NCBI RefSeq assembly: GCF_003851045.1
Contig: NZ_BFBX01000004.1
Coordinates: 49,572-113,571 of the forward strand
Length of the DNA: 64,000 nt
Direction of reading: 5' to 3'
Source: Paenibacillus sp. 598K
GTDB taxonomy: Bacteria > Bacillota > Bacilli > Paenibacillales > Paenibacillaceae
The notes beneath the pieces are model-generated. The model ran no database searches and was not told where the DNA came from. It worked only from the letters and a program-made list of their open reading frames with translations. Below, piece after piece: positions 17,595-26,289 of this stretch (positions are counted from its first letter, which is position 1; every line of letters begins with the position of its first letter). The position numbers and the translations under genes were made by a program.

Positions 17595-18799
17595 CCGTCA
17601 ATCGACTCATCCTGATACCGATTATCTTGGGTCTGGCGATCCTGCCTGGTTGCTGGAGCCGTAAGGAACTCAATGAACTGGCTGTCATCATGGCTCTTGG
17701 CATCGACAAAGATGATAAAGGCTACATGGTGACGGCGCAAGTGATCAACCCGTCCGAGATCGGATTGCAGCGCGGCTCGGTCGGCGCATCGCCAGTTATT
17801 GTCTACAGCGCGCCCGGCCAAACGATTCCCGACGCGCTGCAACGTATTTTGAGCCAGGCCCCTCGCAAGCTGTATCTATCTCATATGAGGGTTCTTATTT
17901 TTGGCGAAGCGTTGGCGCGGGATGGACTTAGCGACGTGCTTGACTACATCTCGCGCAACAGCGAGTTTCGCACCGACTTCTATCTTGCCGTTACGCAAGG
18001 CGGAAAAGCGGCAGACGTCCTGCAAGTGCTGACGCCCTTCGAGCATATTCCGGCCAACTCGCTTTATTCGTCCATTCTGGTCTCCAACAAGCAATGGGCG
18101 GCGACGGGCAAGGTTACGCTCCAGCAATTCGTCACAGAGCTAAGTCGCGATGGCGCAAATCCAGTTATGTCGGGTGTCGAAATCTCGGGCGACAAGCAGC
18201 AAGGGAAGACCGTTAGCAATCTTCACTCGGTGAAACCTAAAGCGCAGCTTCGCCATGCAGGGCTTGCCTTGTTCAAAGGCGACAAGCTGGTAGGCTGGGC
18301 AGACGAGTCAACCAGCAAGTCGATTAATTATCTTCTGAGGAATGTTCATACGACAGTTGGTTATGTCAAATGTCCGAAGCATAAGCCCGGAATCGTAGGC
18401 ATCAGCATCAATCAGTCATCGGCACATATTCGTGTGAAACTAAATCAGGAGGGAGAGCCGGAGTTTTGGGTGGACTTTCAGATTGACGCCGATCTGGAGG
18501 CGGTGCAATGCTCCATTGACCTGACTCAGGAGGAGTCCTTCCGTCTCATAGAAATAGAGCTCAAGGAAGCGATGAGAGTCCTCACGCTGCAGAGTATTAA
18601 TACGATTCGCGAGAAGTACGGCACGGATGTGTTCGGTTTTGGAGAGGCGCTGCATCGCAAGTATCCGAAGCAATGGAACAAGTATCGCGATCACTGGTCG
18701 GATAAATTTCGACAGGTCCAAATTTCGATTGAGCCCCATGTCTCCCTGCGTCGGATCGGTTCGATCGGCCAGCCGTTAAGAAGTGAGGTGCATGAATAA
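17591..18799 (+). CDS. Spore germinant receptor lipoprotein (GerC family)
   Basis: 402 aa lipoprotein. A signal peptide with lipobox LPGC (Cys near residue 21) is followed by the family opening WSRKELNELAVIMALGIDKD and later VSNKQWAATGKVTLQQF. The C-terminal HRKYPKQWNKYRDHWSDKF is characteristic of GerAC. It anchors to the outer face of the spore inner membrane with the A and B subunits. It starts in a 4-base overlap with the A subunit gene, and the next gene starts directly at its stop codon. Confidence 0.93.
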   Translation: MTVNRLILIPIILGLAILPGCWSRKELNELAVIMALGIDKDDKGYMVTAQVINPSEIGLQRGSVGASPVIVYSAPGQTIPDALQRILSQAPRKLYLSHMRVLIFGEALARDGLSDVLDYISRNSEFRTDFYLAVTQGGKAADVLQVLTPFEHIPANSLYSSILVSNKQWAATGKVTLQQFVTELSRDGANPVMSGVEISGDKQQGKTVSNLHSVKPKAQLRHAGLALFKGDKLVGWADESTSKSINYLLRNVHTTVGYVKCPKHKPGIVGISINQSSAHIRVKLNQEGEPEFWVDFQIDADLEAVQCSIDLTQEESFRLIEIELKEAMRVLTLQSINTIREKYGTDVFGFGEALHRKYPKQWNKYRDHWSDKFRQVQISIEPHVSLRRIGSIGQPLRSEVHE

Positions 18800-19021
18800 A
18801 TGAATTGGAGCATGCTGATTACGTTTATGGTCCTGTTTATCCCGCTAGCGGAATGGCCATCGATTAAGAAGATGCAGCGCAAAAAGGAATGGGTCGTCTT
18901 TGGAGGCTGCTGGGCGCTGGCGCTCGTCGCGATGTTTGGCGAATGGATGGGCTGGCCAATGCCCAAGCCGCTCAACTGGATACGCACCGTTATTGGGCCG
19001 ATCTCCCGCATGATGTCTTAG
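18800..19021 (+). CDS. Small two-helix membrane protein in ger operon
   Basis: 73 aa with two hydrophobic segments (SMLITFMVLFIPLA and VVFGGCWALALVAMFGEW) separated by a basic loop KKMQRKKE. It begins at the base after the GerC stop, so it is translationally coupled. Small membrane proteins between gerC and gerB are known as accessory D-type subunits in some receptors; this one is likely equivalent, but sequence alone does not prove it. Confidence 0.78.
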   Translation: MNWSMLITFMVLFIPLAEWPSIKKMQRKKEWVVFGGCWALALVAMFGEWMGWPMPKPLNWIRTVIGPISRMMS

Positions 19022-19047
19022 TCTACGTTGAGAGGAGGTGCCCTCTT

Positions 19048-20184
19048 ATGGGCAATCATCAAGCGGACAAGAACAAGCTGAGCGGCTACCAATATTTCAT
19101 CCTGACCTTTGGCCTGACCGTTGGCACTTCCATCCTGGTCATCCCGGCTGGGCTGGTCGGGACGGTGAGGGAGGATGCCTGGATGGCCGCTCTGCTCATG
19201 ACGGCAGTGAATGCGGCAATGGCCTTTTTCTATTTGAAGCTGGCCAAGCTATATCCGGGTAAAAATCTGTTTCAGATCATCGAGTCCGCATTCGGCAAAT
19301 GGATCGGCACTGTCGTTTCTTTACTGTATCTTTTTTACTTTTTGATCTTGTGCGGCACGCTTCTCGGCAACCTTGGATTTTTCTTCACCAGCGAGCTGAT
19401 GAGAGAAACGCCGATACAAGCCATTGAATTGCTCTTCTTGATTGCTTCGGTGATGTGCGCCAGGCTGGGGATGATTATTTTGGGCCGCGTGGTGGAATTG
19501 ATGCTGCCGTGGATTATTTTGTTTGCGTTCGTGCTAATCGTAACCTTGCTGCCTCAAGTAGAATGGCAATACATCCTGCCGATGTGGGAAGGCGGAGCTA
19601 TCCCCATTGTGACATCTGGCCTGCGCACAGCTATGTTCCAAGAGTTAATCATCATGCTGGTGTTTTTGCCCATGGCGGCCGATTCGTCGAAGGCAGGCAA
19701 GGGAATCGTACTTGGCACTGTGGCAGGCGGCATGCTGCTGGCGACAATCGTCTTGCTCAGCTTGCTCATCCTCGGCATCGAGCAATCAGCGAACAGTACC
19801 TTTCCGGCGTTTGTCCTCGCCAAGACGATCAATATCGGCGGATTCCTCCAGCGCATCGAAGTCGTCCTGATCACATTGTGGGTATTGACCTTTTTTATCA
19901 AAACCTCGCTGATGATGTTCGGACTGCTCACCGGCATGCAGACGGTATTCGGCCTCGGCAGCTATCGCCCGCTCATCTACCCGCTGGCAGCGCTGATCCT
20001 CATCGTCTCGTGGAACACGTACATCAATAGCGTATATGTCGCCGAGGCGATCAAGGAAGTGTGGGCGAGCTACTCGATGATCCATCTGATCTTGATCCCG
20101 TTGCTCCTATGGGGGATTGGGCGATTGAAGCGAGCTGTCAAGTCGGGAGCAGCTAGACCCGCTGCAGACGGGGCCGGGAAATAA
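19048..20184 (+). CDS. Spore germinant receptor subunit B (GerB family, amino-acid permease-like)
   Basis: 378 aa with about ten hydrophobic helices, the GerAB/APC-superfamily layout: first helix YFILTFGLTVGTSILVIPA, PGKNLFQIIESAFGKWIG in the second loop, and the central MFQELIIMLVFLPMA. GerAB proteins bind the germinant in the membrane. ATG 19048 follows GAGGAGGTG by 7 bases, within an upstream in-frame extension that only overlaps the small gene. Last gene of the A-C-D-B operon; an AT-rich region follows with no clear terminator on this strand. Confidence 0.92.
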   Translation: MGNHQADKNKLSGYQYFILTFGLTVGTSILVIPAGLVGTVREDAWMAALLMTAVNAAMAFFYLKLAKLYPGKNLFQIIESAFGKWIGTVVSLLYLFYFLILCGTLLGNLGFFFTSELMRETPIQAIELLFLIASVMCARLGMIILGRVVELMLPWIILFAFVLIVTLLPQVEWQYILPMWEGGAIPIVTSGLRTAMFQELIIMLVFLPMAADSSKAGKGIVLGTVAGGMLLATIVLLSLLILGIEQSANSTFPAFVLAKTINIGGFLQRIEVVLITLWVLTFFIKTSLMMFGLLTGMQTVFGLGSYRPLIYPLAALILIVSWNTYINSVYVAEAIKEVWASYSMIHLILIPLLLWGIGRLKRAVKSGAARPAADGAGK

Positions 20185-20253
20185 GTGAAAGGATGGATTA
20201 ATTAATTAATAAATGCCATTAATGATTAATGTCATTAATTATTGAGCGCTCGT

Positions 20254-20295
20254 AAAAAAAGAGCTGTCAACGTCATTACTTCAACGTGCAGCTCT
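20254..20295 (-). terminator. Terminator of the DNA ligase gene
   Basis: On the minus strand AGAGCTG...CAGCTCT followed by seven T. The 5' arm lies inside the last codons of the ligase gene. A related sequence reappears at 28017. Confidence 0.75.
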
Positions 20296-21208
20296 CCGGG
20301 GGTACTTCGACAAAGGCTTGCAAGCTCGGGTGCCGCATCGTACGACCTTCCTGCCAGCGCCACTCTGTAAAACGAATCTTGGCGGTCAAAAGCGGCTGTA
20401 CCCAACTGGCGCCGCGCAGCTCCGGGTGGTGGTCGACAAACGGACACGTATCCGATCCGATCGTCGCAAGCGTCGTCGTCAGATGACGCCAGTCCGCCCT
20501 CGTGAGCTTGCCGGTGCCGACCTTGCCGATAAACCGAAGCTGACCTTCATGATAAACTCCGGCAAGCAGCGCATTGACGGTATTGTCGCGCGTCGTGTAG
20601 CCTCCGATGACGGCGATAATATCGCCATAATTTTTGACCTTCACCCAGCGCTCATCCTTGCCGCCTTGCGGGTAGGCGCTATCGAGTCGTTTGCTGACGA
20701 TGCCTTCGAGCCCATGCTCGCGCACAACCTCGAACAGAGCAGCGCCGTCGGTCTGAGACTGCACGAGCTGCACCGTCGACGAAGGGAGCAGTCGGGCCTC
20801 AAGCCTCTGCATGCGCTCGGTAAGCGGCAGCTGCGTCAGCGCGACGCCGTCCAGCTCAAGCAGATCGAACACCATATAGAAGACAGGCACCTCCCGCACC
20901 AGCTGCGGTACACGATCCAGCCGCCGGATGCCGTCGCGGCGCATCACCTCGTGGAAGGAAGGCTTGCCATCCGGGGCGAGCGCGACGACTTCCCCGTCCA
21001 CGATGTAGCTCTCGGCATCAAGCAGCGGTGCGAGCAGCTCGGGGTATTGTCCGGTCCGCTCGCGCAGCTGCCGGTTGAACAGACGAGTAGTCCCCGATTC
21101 CCGATAAGCGAGGATGCGCACGCCGTCCCATTTCAATTGGTGGGTCCATTCGCTGCCGAGCGGGATGGTCTCGGCGCGGACCGGTTCGAAGGGAATGATT
21201 GGTTTCAT
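20276..21208 (-). CDS. ATP-dependent DNA ligase (LigD ligase-domain type)
   Basis: 310 aa. The adenylation motif KWDGVR (Lys26) is followed by motif III-like VFDLLELDGV, motif IV EGIVSKRLDSAY and motif V WVKVKN, then an OB-fold with LRFIGKVGTGKL. This is the stand-alone ligase domain of the bacterial NHEJ LigD family; the polymerase and nuclease domains are absent, and no Ku gene is in the window. ATG 21208 is chosen although its Shine-Dalgarno (TAGGG) is weak; TTG 21247 is an alternative. A truncated copy of its 3' end lies at 28017-28145. Confidence 0.88.
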   Translation of the reverse strand: MKPIIPFEPVRAETIPLGSEWTHQLKWDGVRILAYRESGTTRLFNRQLRERTGQYPELLAPLLDAESYIVDGEVVALAPDGKPSFHEVMRRDGIRRLDRVPQLVREVPVFYMVFDLLELDGVALTQLPLTERMQRLEARLLPSSTVQLVQSQTDGAALFEVVREHGLEGIVSKRLDSAYPQGGKDERWVKVKNYGDIIAVIGGYTTRDNTVNALLAGVYHEGQLRFIGKVGTGKLTRADWRHLTTTLATIGSDTCPFVDHHPELRGASWVQPLLTAKIRFTEWRWQEGRTMRHPSLQAFVEVPPESCTLK

Positions 21209-21276
21209 AGCCCTAGCATGGGCAAGGTGCGAGGGGTTTATACCCAACTCAACCGAAGCTAATCATTAAAGCATAC

Positions 21277-21305
21277 TTGACAACTATGAATAATTGGTTT
21301 AAGAT
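21277..21305 (+). promoter_or_regulatory. Promoter of the MarR/arylsulfotransferase operon
   Basis: TTGACA, 17 bases, TAAGAT. It is followed immediately by an inverted repeat, so repression at the start site is plausible. Confidence 0.68.
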
Positions 21306-21317
21306 CGTTTCAACATC

Positions 21318-21346
21318 CTTCAACGTTCATTAATTGAGCGTTGAAG
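21318..21346. promoter_or_regulatory. Inverted repeat, candidate MarR operator
   Basis: CTTCAACG and CGTTGAAG arms separated by 13 bases, starting about 12 bases downstream of the -10 box. Probably bound by the MarR protein encoded just downstream. Confidence 0.55.
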
Positions 21347-21377
21347 TAATATCGTAGCTGATTGGACATACCAAAGG

Positions 21378-21418
21378 CCGCAACCTCTCCTTTCACGGAG
21401 AATGTTGGGGTCTTTTTT
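21378..21418 (+). terminator. Terminator-like hairpin in the MarR leader
   Basis: Interrupted stem (TCTCC/GGAGA, CAAC/GTTG, CC/GG) around loop TTTCAC, then seven T. It lies between the promoter and the MarR gene, so it could act as an attenuator. Confidence 0.5.
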
Positions 21419-21454
21419 TGTCGACGCGCGAAAGGAGGGACGTTTTCCAACGTT

Positions 21455-22018
21455 ATGGCCATTAACGAATGGAGACAGATGGAAGAAATCGATTGGTATT
21501 TTCGCAAAATGGTACGTAAGTTTGTCAAGGAACGGGACAAAATTACGGTCGAGGGTATTGCCCTGCCCGGCTTGCTGATCCTCCAGAAGACGCTTCGCGA
21601 TGGGGAACAGAAGTTGAGCGACTTGACGGAGGAGCTGGATTTGACTTCCGGAGCAATAACGGCATTGTGCGACAAGCTGGAGAAAAAAAACTTCGCGATC
21701 CGGCGGCGAGCACTTGAGGATCGCAGAACCGTGATGCTTGGCATCACCGATGAGGGAAGAGCGCTGCTGGCTCGCAATCGGGATGTAGGTCCGCTATGCA
21801 TCGAGTTGCTGTTCGGTGGGTTGACCGAGTCTGAGTTGACGGTGCAGAAGGCGATTTTTCAACAGATCATCGGACGGCTGGATCAATTCTCCGACCGTGT
21901 CCTGGCACGCGCCCGTCAAAACGAGAAGCAAGCTAATCGAGTCGATGTAGGCAGTACTGCCGAGGAAGATGCGGAAAACGCTGCAAAGAGATCGAGGAAC
22001 ACTTATTTGAGCTATTGA
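21455..22018 (+). CDS. MarR family transcriptional regulator
   Basis: 187 aa winged-helix regulator. The helix-turn-helix lies in QKLSDLTEELDLTSGAITALCDKLEKK, and the wing in RRALEDRRTVMLGITDEGRALL with the conserved DRR. ATG 21455 sits 16 bases from AAAGGAGG, with an ACGTT-TTCC-AACGT hairpin between them; ATG 21479 after GGAGA is an alternative. It precedes the arylsulfotransferase gene by 28 bases and probably controls that operon through the inverted repeat at 21318. The C-terminal 35 residues are polar and look disordered. Confidence 0.85.
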   Translation: MAINEWRQMEEIDWYFRKMVRKFVKERDKITVEGIALPGLLILQKTLRDGEQKLSDLTEELDLTSGAITALCDKLEKKNFAIRRRALEDRRTVMLGITDEGRALLARNRDVGPLCIELLFGGLTESELTVQKAIFQQIIGRLDQFSDRVLARARQNEKQANRVDVGSTAEEDAENAAKRSRNTYLSY

Positions 22019-22046
22019 CAGTTTTTTAACAAAGGGAGGATTTGAC

Positions 22047-23495
22047 ATGGGTCATCCAACAATTTATCCGACGGGAACAACGGTCTATCGGCCTGAAAAG
22101 GCCTGGAGTGGGTATACGATTTTTCAAGCCGCTGACATAGGTGCGCTGCTGATCGATATGAGCGGCAAGGAAGTTCATCTGTGGGAGGGGCTGCGCGGCT
22201 TCCCGAACAAAATTTTGCCGGGCGGATATGTGACAGGACATACACAGGCTCGAGACCCGAAGTATGGATTCCAGGATGAGGTTGACCTGGTTCAGGTGGA
22301 CTGGGAGGGGCGTATCGTCTGGCGCTTCAATCGCTATGAATTCATCGAAGATCCGGACAACGAGCCGCAATGGATGGCGCGCGCCCATCACGATCACCAG
22401 CGGGAAGGCAGTCCGGTCGGCTATTATGCGCCAGGCCAGCAGCCACTCACAGACCGCGGACGTACACTCCTGCTTGTACATCGCAATGTGAACCAGCCGG
22501 AGATTTCGGATAAGGTGTTGCTCGACGATGTCATTATCGAGGTCGACTGGCAAGGCAACATCCTGTGGGAATGGGCGATAAGCGACCATTTCGCAGAGCT
22601 GGGCTTCGACGAGGCAGCGAAAAATGTGCTGTTCCGCGATCCGAACGGCCGTCGCTTCGGCGGCAATACCGGCGGTGACTGGATGCACATTAATTCCGTA
22701 TCCTGGGTTGGCCCCAATCGATGGTATGACGGCGGAGACGAGCGATTCCATCCGGACAATGTCATCTGGGACGCACGAGAGTCCAATATTATCGCGATTA
22801 CCGATCGGCGCAGTGGCAAGATTGTCTGGCAGATCGGTCCGGACTTCTCCAAACCTGAGGTGAGACATCTCGGCTGGATTATCGGCCAGCATCATGCCCA
22901 TATCATCCCGCGCGGACTGCCAGGCGAGGGCAATCTGCTCGTCTTCGACAACGGTGGTTGGGGGGGCTATGGCTTGCCTAATCCTGCTTCGCCTTATGGT
23001 CAGAAGAACGCGGTCCGCGATCATTCGCGAGTGCTGGAGATCGATCCTGTGACGCTGGAGATCGTCTGGCAGTATACGCCTACCGAGGCCGGCTACTTAC
23101 AGCCGCTCGATTCTTACCGCTTCTACAGCCCGTATATCAGCTCCGCGCAGCGACTGCCCAACGGCAATACACTAATTACCGAAGGCGCGGACGGTCGTCT
23201 GTTCGAGGTGACGCGGGAGCATGAGTTGGTCTGGGAGTACATCTCTCCATACAAGAACAAGACGAATGCCAATATGGTATACCGTGCGTATCGCGTCCCT
23301 TATGAATGGGTGCCGCAGCTGGAGAAGCCGCTCGAACAAGCCATCGAAGCCGTTGACCTTGCCGATTATCGGGTACCTGGAGCCGCCGCGAGAGGCGTAC
23401 TCTCCGCTGTCAAGGTCGCGGGTACGACGATTTCGCTTGACGAGGGGGCATTCTGCGTCGCCAGCGTGGATGAAAAACCGGACAATCCATCATAA
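22047..23495 (+). CDS. Arylsulfotransferase (ASST) family beta-propeller protein
   Basis: 482 aa, propeller-like repeats such as VDWEGRIVWRF and VDWQGNILWEW, and the family core DWMHINSVSW (His214) with SNIIAITDRRSGKIVWQIG and QHHAHII (His282-285). ASST enzymes move sulfate from aryl sulfates to phenols through a phospho-type His intermediate; which His is catalytic here is an inference. It has no signal peptide, unlike the periplasmic E. coli enzyme, so it should be cytoplasmic. ATG 22047 follows AAAGGGAGG. It is followed 43 bases later by an importer, which suggests that an organosulfur compound is taken up and then processed. Confidence 0.82.
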   Translation: MGHPTIYPTGTTVYRPEKAWSGYTIFQAADIGALLIDMSGKEVHLWEGLRGFPNKILPGGYVTGHTQARDPKYGFQDEVDLVQVDWEGRIVWRFNRYEFIEDPDNEPQWMARAHHDHQREGSPVGYYAPGQQPLTDRGRTLLLVHRNVNQPEISDKVLLDDVIIEVDWQGNILWEWAISDHFAELGFDEAAKNVLFRDPNGRRFGGNTGGDWMHINSVSWVGPNRWYDGGDERFHPDNVIWDARESNIIAITDRRSGKIVWQIGPDFSKPEVRHLGWIIGQHHAHIIPRGLPGEGNLLVFDNGGWGGYGLPNPASPYGQKNAVRDHSRVLEIDPVTLEIVWQYTPTEAGYLQPLDSYRFYSPYISSAQRLPNGNTLITEGADGRLFEVTREHELVWEYISPYKNKTNANMVYRAYRVPYEWVPQLEKPLEQAIEAVDLADYRVPGAAARGVLSAVKVAGTTISLDEGAFCVASVDEKPDNPS

Positions 23496-23538
23496 TGCAG
23501 TGTGCCTCATCATCTGTTAATAGCTAGGAGGAGTAACT

Positions 23539-24567
23539 ATGTCTCGTAACCAAACCTTCCGTTACTTAAGCAGTCTGCTGTTCTTGCTTATACTGATCAC
23601 AATCATCGCTACAGGCTGCGCCGATCGTAAGTACGGGGAGAGGTCCGTGGACGCTTCGTCAGAACCTGTCCATCTGGTCATTGCCGATACGGCGACCAAC
23701 CCGGTGTTCCGTGTTGCCAAGAGCAAGGGACTCTTCGAGAAGTATGGCATCGATGCGGAGATTCTCACATTCGCTACGCCGGCCGAAGGGATCAATTCGC
23801 TGTTTATCAAGCAATCCGATATCGCATGGGGGGCTGACTTCCCGATATTGAATGCAGTGAGCAAAGGCGACTATTCAATCATCGCTGCGACCGGGACAAA
23901 TACCGATGCGTCGGCGGCGCAATGGAAGCTGTATGTCCAGAATGATATACAGGAGGCAGCCGATCTGAAAAACAAAAAGCTCAGTACGCTGCGCGGAACA
24001 TTCCTTCCGTACCTGTGGGACGAATATCTCAAAACCAATGGCGTGTCCGTCGACGACACCGAACAGATCGGGCAAGGCGGCTTCGACGAAGCTTACATCG
24101 CGCTGAAGAAGGGCGAGATCGACGCAACCTGGGCCGTAGGCGCTGCGCTGATCGATAAGCTTGAAGCGCTCGAAGGCGTACACGTGCTGACAGATATGTC
24201 CCAGACGCATGTCCGGATCGGCGGGGCTGTTGTGGCTACCAACACCCTCATCGGGGATCAGCCTGAAGCGTTATCCAACTTCCTGCGCGCCCTGGATGAG
24301 GCTTCGCAGTACGCAAGCGACCACCCGGAAGAGACCGCCGAGATTCTATTCAAGGAAACCAAGCAGCCCAAGGAAGCTACATTACGAGACCTGGCGACCA
24401 TTAACTGGAAGATCGGCTTCTCCCAGGCGTCATTCGATAGCTTGAGCAACCAAAAAGCATATATGATAGCTGCCGGAATTATTAAGGATGACTTTGATCT
24501 GACAGAGAAGCTTAACCTGGATAGTCTCAAACAGGCGGTTCCTGAACGGGTTGACTACGGCAAGTAG
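23539..24567 (+). CDS. ABC transporter substrate-binding lipoprotein (sulfonate/taurine/nitrate type)
   Basis: 342 aa lipoprotein with lipobox ATGC (Cys near residue 27). The periplasmic-binding fold of the SsuA/TauA/NMT1 class shows in PVFRVAKSKGLFEKYGIDAE, SDIAWGADFPILNAVSKG and KKGEIDATWAVGAAL. Ligands of this class are sulfonates, sulfate esters, nitrate or thiamine precursors; the neighbouring arylsulfotransferase favours an organosulfur ligand. Outer-leaflet anchored. GGAGGAG precedes ATG 23539. Confidence 0.87.
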   Translation: MSRNQTFRYLSSLLFLLILITIIATGCADRKYGERSVDASSEPVHLVIADTATNPVFRVAKSKGLFEKYGIDAEILTFATPAEGINSLFIKQSDIAWGADFPILNAVSKGDYSIIAATGTNTDASAAQWKLYVQNDIQEAADLKNKKLSTLRGTFLPYLWDEYLKTNGVSVDDTEQIGQGGFDEAYIALKKGEIDATWAVGAALIDKLEALEGVHVLTDMSQTHVRIGGAVVATNTLIGDQPEALSNFLRALDEASQYASDHPEETAEILFKETKQPKEATLRDLATINWKIGFSQASFDSLSNQKAYMIAAGIIKDDFDLTEKLNLDSLKQAVPERVDYGK

Positions 24568-24579
24568 GGGGATTGCGAT

Positions 24580-25383
24580 ATGACACGAGCAGTTGCGCAG
24601 GCAGGCACGATTACGATCGAACATTTGGATAAAAGCTATGGCAGCGGAAATCAGAGTGCGCTGCATTACATTATTAAAGATGTGGATTTGATTGTCAAAG
24701 GCGGAGAGTTTTTCGTGTTGCTTGGTCCGAGCGGGTGCGGCAAGTCGACGCTGCTCAATATTATCGCGGGCTTCGTAGCCAAAACGGCAGGTCTTCTGCG
24801 CGTCGGCCAAGTCGAGGTTGACAGGCCGGGAAGCGATCGGGCAGTCGTCTTCCAACAGGCGGATTCCTCATTGTTCCCATGGCTTACGGTTCGCCAGAAT
24901 GTGGAGTTCGGCTTGAAGATGAAAAAGATGCCGCGGCAGGAACGCCATCGCGTCTCCGATCGCTTCATCCGGATGGTCGGCTTGTCCGGACACGAGAGCA
25001 AGTTCCCTCGCGAATTGTCCGGCGGGATGAAGCAGCGTGTTCAACTGGCCCGCGTACTGGCTAACGATCCGGAGATTCTACTGATGGATGAGCCGTTCGG
25101 CGCACTCGATGCGATGACGAGACGCACGATGCAAAAGGAGCTGGGCCAAATCTGGCGAGAGACGGATAAAACCGTCATCTTCGTTACGCATGACATTCAG
25201 GAAGCGCTCCTGCTGGGACAGCGTATCGCCGTAATGTCGCCAGGTCCCAACTCGAGGATTACGGATATCTACGAGGTGCCGCTGGACTATCCTCGGGATG
25301 CGACGCTTCCGCAATTCCAATCATTGCAACGGCGCATCCAATCCCACTTCGAAGCTACGCTTGAGGGAGGCGCATATCCGTGA
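24580..25383 (+). CDS. ABC transporter ATPase (SsuB/TauB type)
   Basis: 267 aa nucleotide-binding subunit: Walker A GPSGCGKST, Q-loop VVFQQADSSLFPW, signature LSGGMKQRV, Walker B ILLMDEPFGALD, and switch His in VTHDIQEAL. The LFPW after the Q-loop is typical of sulfonate/nitrate importers. It starts 13 bases after the binding-protein gene and overlaps the permease gene by four bases (GTGA), so the three subunits are one transporter. Confidence 0.93.
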   Translation: MTRAVAQAGTITIEHLDKSYGSGNQSALHYIIKDVDLIVKGGEFFVLLGPSGCGKSTLLNIIAGFVAKTAGLLRVGQVEVDRPGSDRAVVFQQADSSLFPWLTVRQNVEFGLKMKKMPRQERHRVSDRFIRMVGLSGHESKFPRELSGGMKQRVQLARVLANDPEILLMDEPFGALDAMTRRTMQKELGQIWRETDKTVIFVTHDIQEALLLGQRIAVMSPGPNSRITDIYEVPLDYPRDATLPQFQSLQRRIQSHFEATLEGGAYP

Positions 25384-26183
25384 AATCAGCAAATAACAAT
25401 CCGGGCTGGAGCGGGCGGCTCGTCAAGGGTCTGCCCATCCTGATCCTCTGGCTATTAGTGCTTGCCGTCTGGCAGCTCGGCGCTTGGGTCTATGGGCCGG
25501 ATGTCATTCCCGGGATTAGGGATACCTGGCTTGGGGCGAAGGAATTGATGGAGAGCGGATCGCTCCTCAACGATATCGGCATCAGCTTCTTTCGCGTCCT
25601 GGTTGGCTGGTCGCTTGGCAGCCTGATTGCGATTCCCGCTGGTCTGATCATCGGCAGAGTGGCGCCGATTCGGGCGATCGCCGAGCCGTTCCTGAACTTC
25701 ATCCGCTTTATACCGCCGATTGCCTTCATCACGCTCTTCCTGGTCTGGTTCGGCATCGGCGAGCAGTCGAAGATCGCGCTTATCCTGTACGCGACGCTCT
25801 TCATCGTTATGATGAACACCTTGACAGGGGTTCTCTCACTGGAGGAAGACAAAGTCCGCTCCGCTCGCAGCATGGGCGCATCGGAGTGGCAGATCTTGCT
25901 GCATGTCGTCATTCCCGCAACGACACCCTATATGTTTACGGGGGTTCGTATCGCGATGGGTACCTCGTATATGGCGATTATCGGCGCGGAGATGATAGCG
26001 GCCAATGAAGGCATCGGCTACCTGATCTGGAATTCTCGCCTGTTCTTCCGCACGGACTGGATTTTCGTAGGTCTGATCTGCCTCGGGCTGATGGGCTTTG
26101 TCACGGATCGCTTGGTCGGCTGGCTGGGCAAGAAGCTGCTGGGCCGTTATGGCGTTGTAAGCTCGTCAGGCTCGCGGAGGTAA
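25380..26183 (+). CDS. ABC transporter permease (SsuC/TauC type)
   Basis: 267 aa with about six hydrophobic helices. The coupling-helix EAA-like motif is SARSMGASEWQILLHVVIPATTPYM. N-terminal AVWQLGAWVYGPDVIPG and the central FIRFIPPIAFITLFLVWFGIG match the sulfonate/taurine permease family. GTG start overlapping the ATPase stop. Last gene of the operon, ending before a bidirectional hairpin facing the MFS gene. Confidence 0.92.
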   Translation: MKSANNNPGWSGRLVKGLPILILWLLVLAVWQLGAWVYGPDVIPGIRDTWLGAKELMESGSLLNDIGISFFRVLVGWSLGSLIAIPAGLIIGRVAPIRAIAEPFLNFIRFIPPIAFITLFLVWFGIGEQSKIALILYATLFIVMMNTLTGVLSLEEDKVRSARSMGASEWQILLHVVIPATTPYMFTGVRIAMGTSYMAIIGAEMIAANEGIGYLIWNSRLFFRTDWIFVGLICLGLMGFVTDRLVGWLGKKLLGRYGVVSSSGSRR

Positions 26184-26211
26184 GCAAGGAAGACCAAAGT
26201 ACAATAGTAGA

Positions 26212-26252
26212 GCAACCCCTGGAGGCACCGCAATGGCGCTTCCGGGGGTTGC
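26212..26252. terminator. Convergent hairpin between ABC permease and MFS genes
   Basis: GCAACCCC and GGGGTTGC arms with inner pairing and loop near CAAT. T-runs are weak on both sides, so termination is probable but not certain. Confidence 0.55.
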
Positions 26253-26289
26253 TTGGCGATGACCGGGTGGGAGCTGCGGAGGGCTCGTC

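Noticed and set aside
20318-21262. 314-codon plus-strand frame over the DNA ligase gene
   Set aside because: Antisense to a ligase with intact adenylation motifs.
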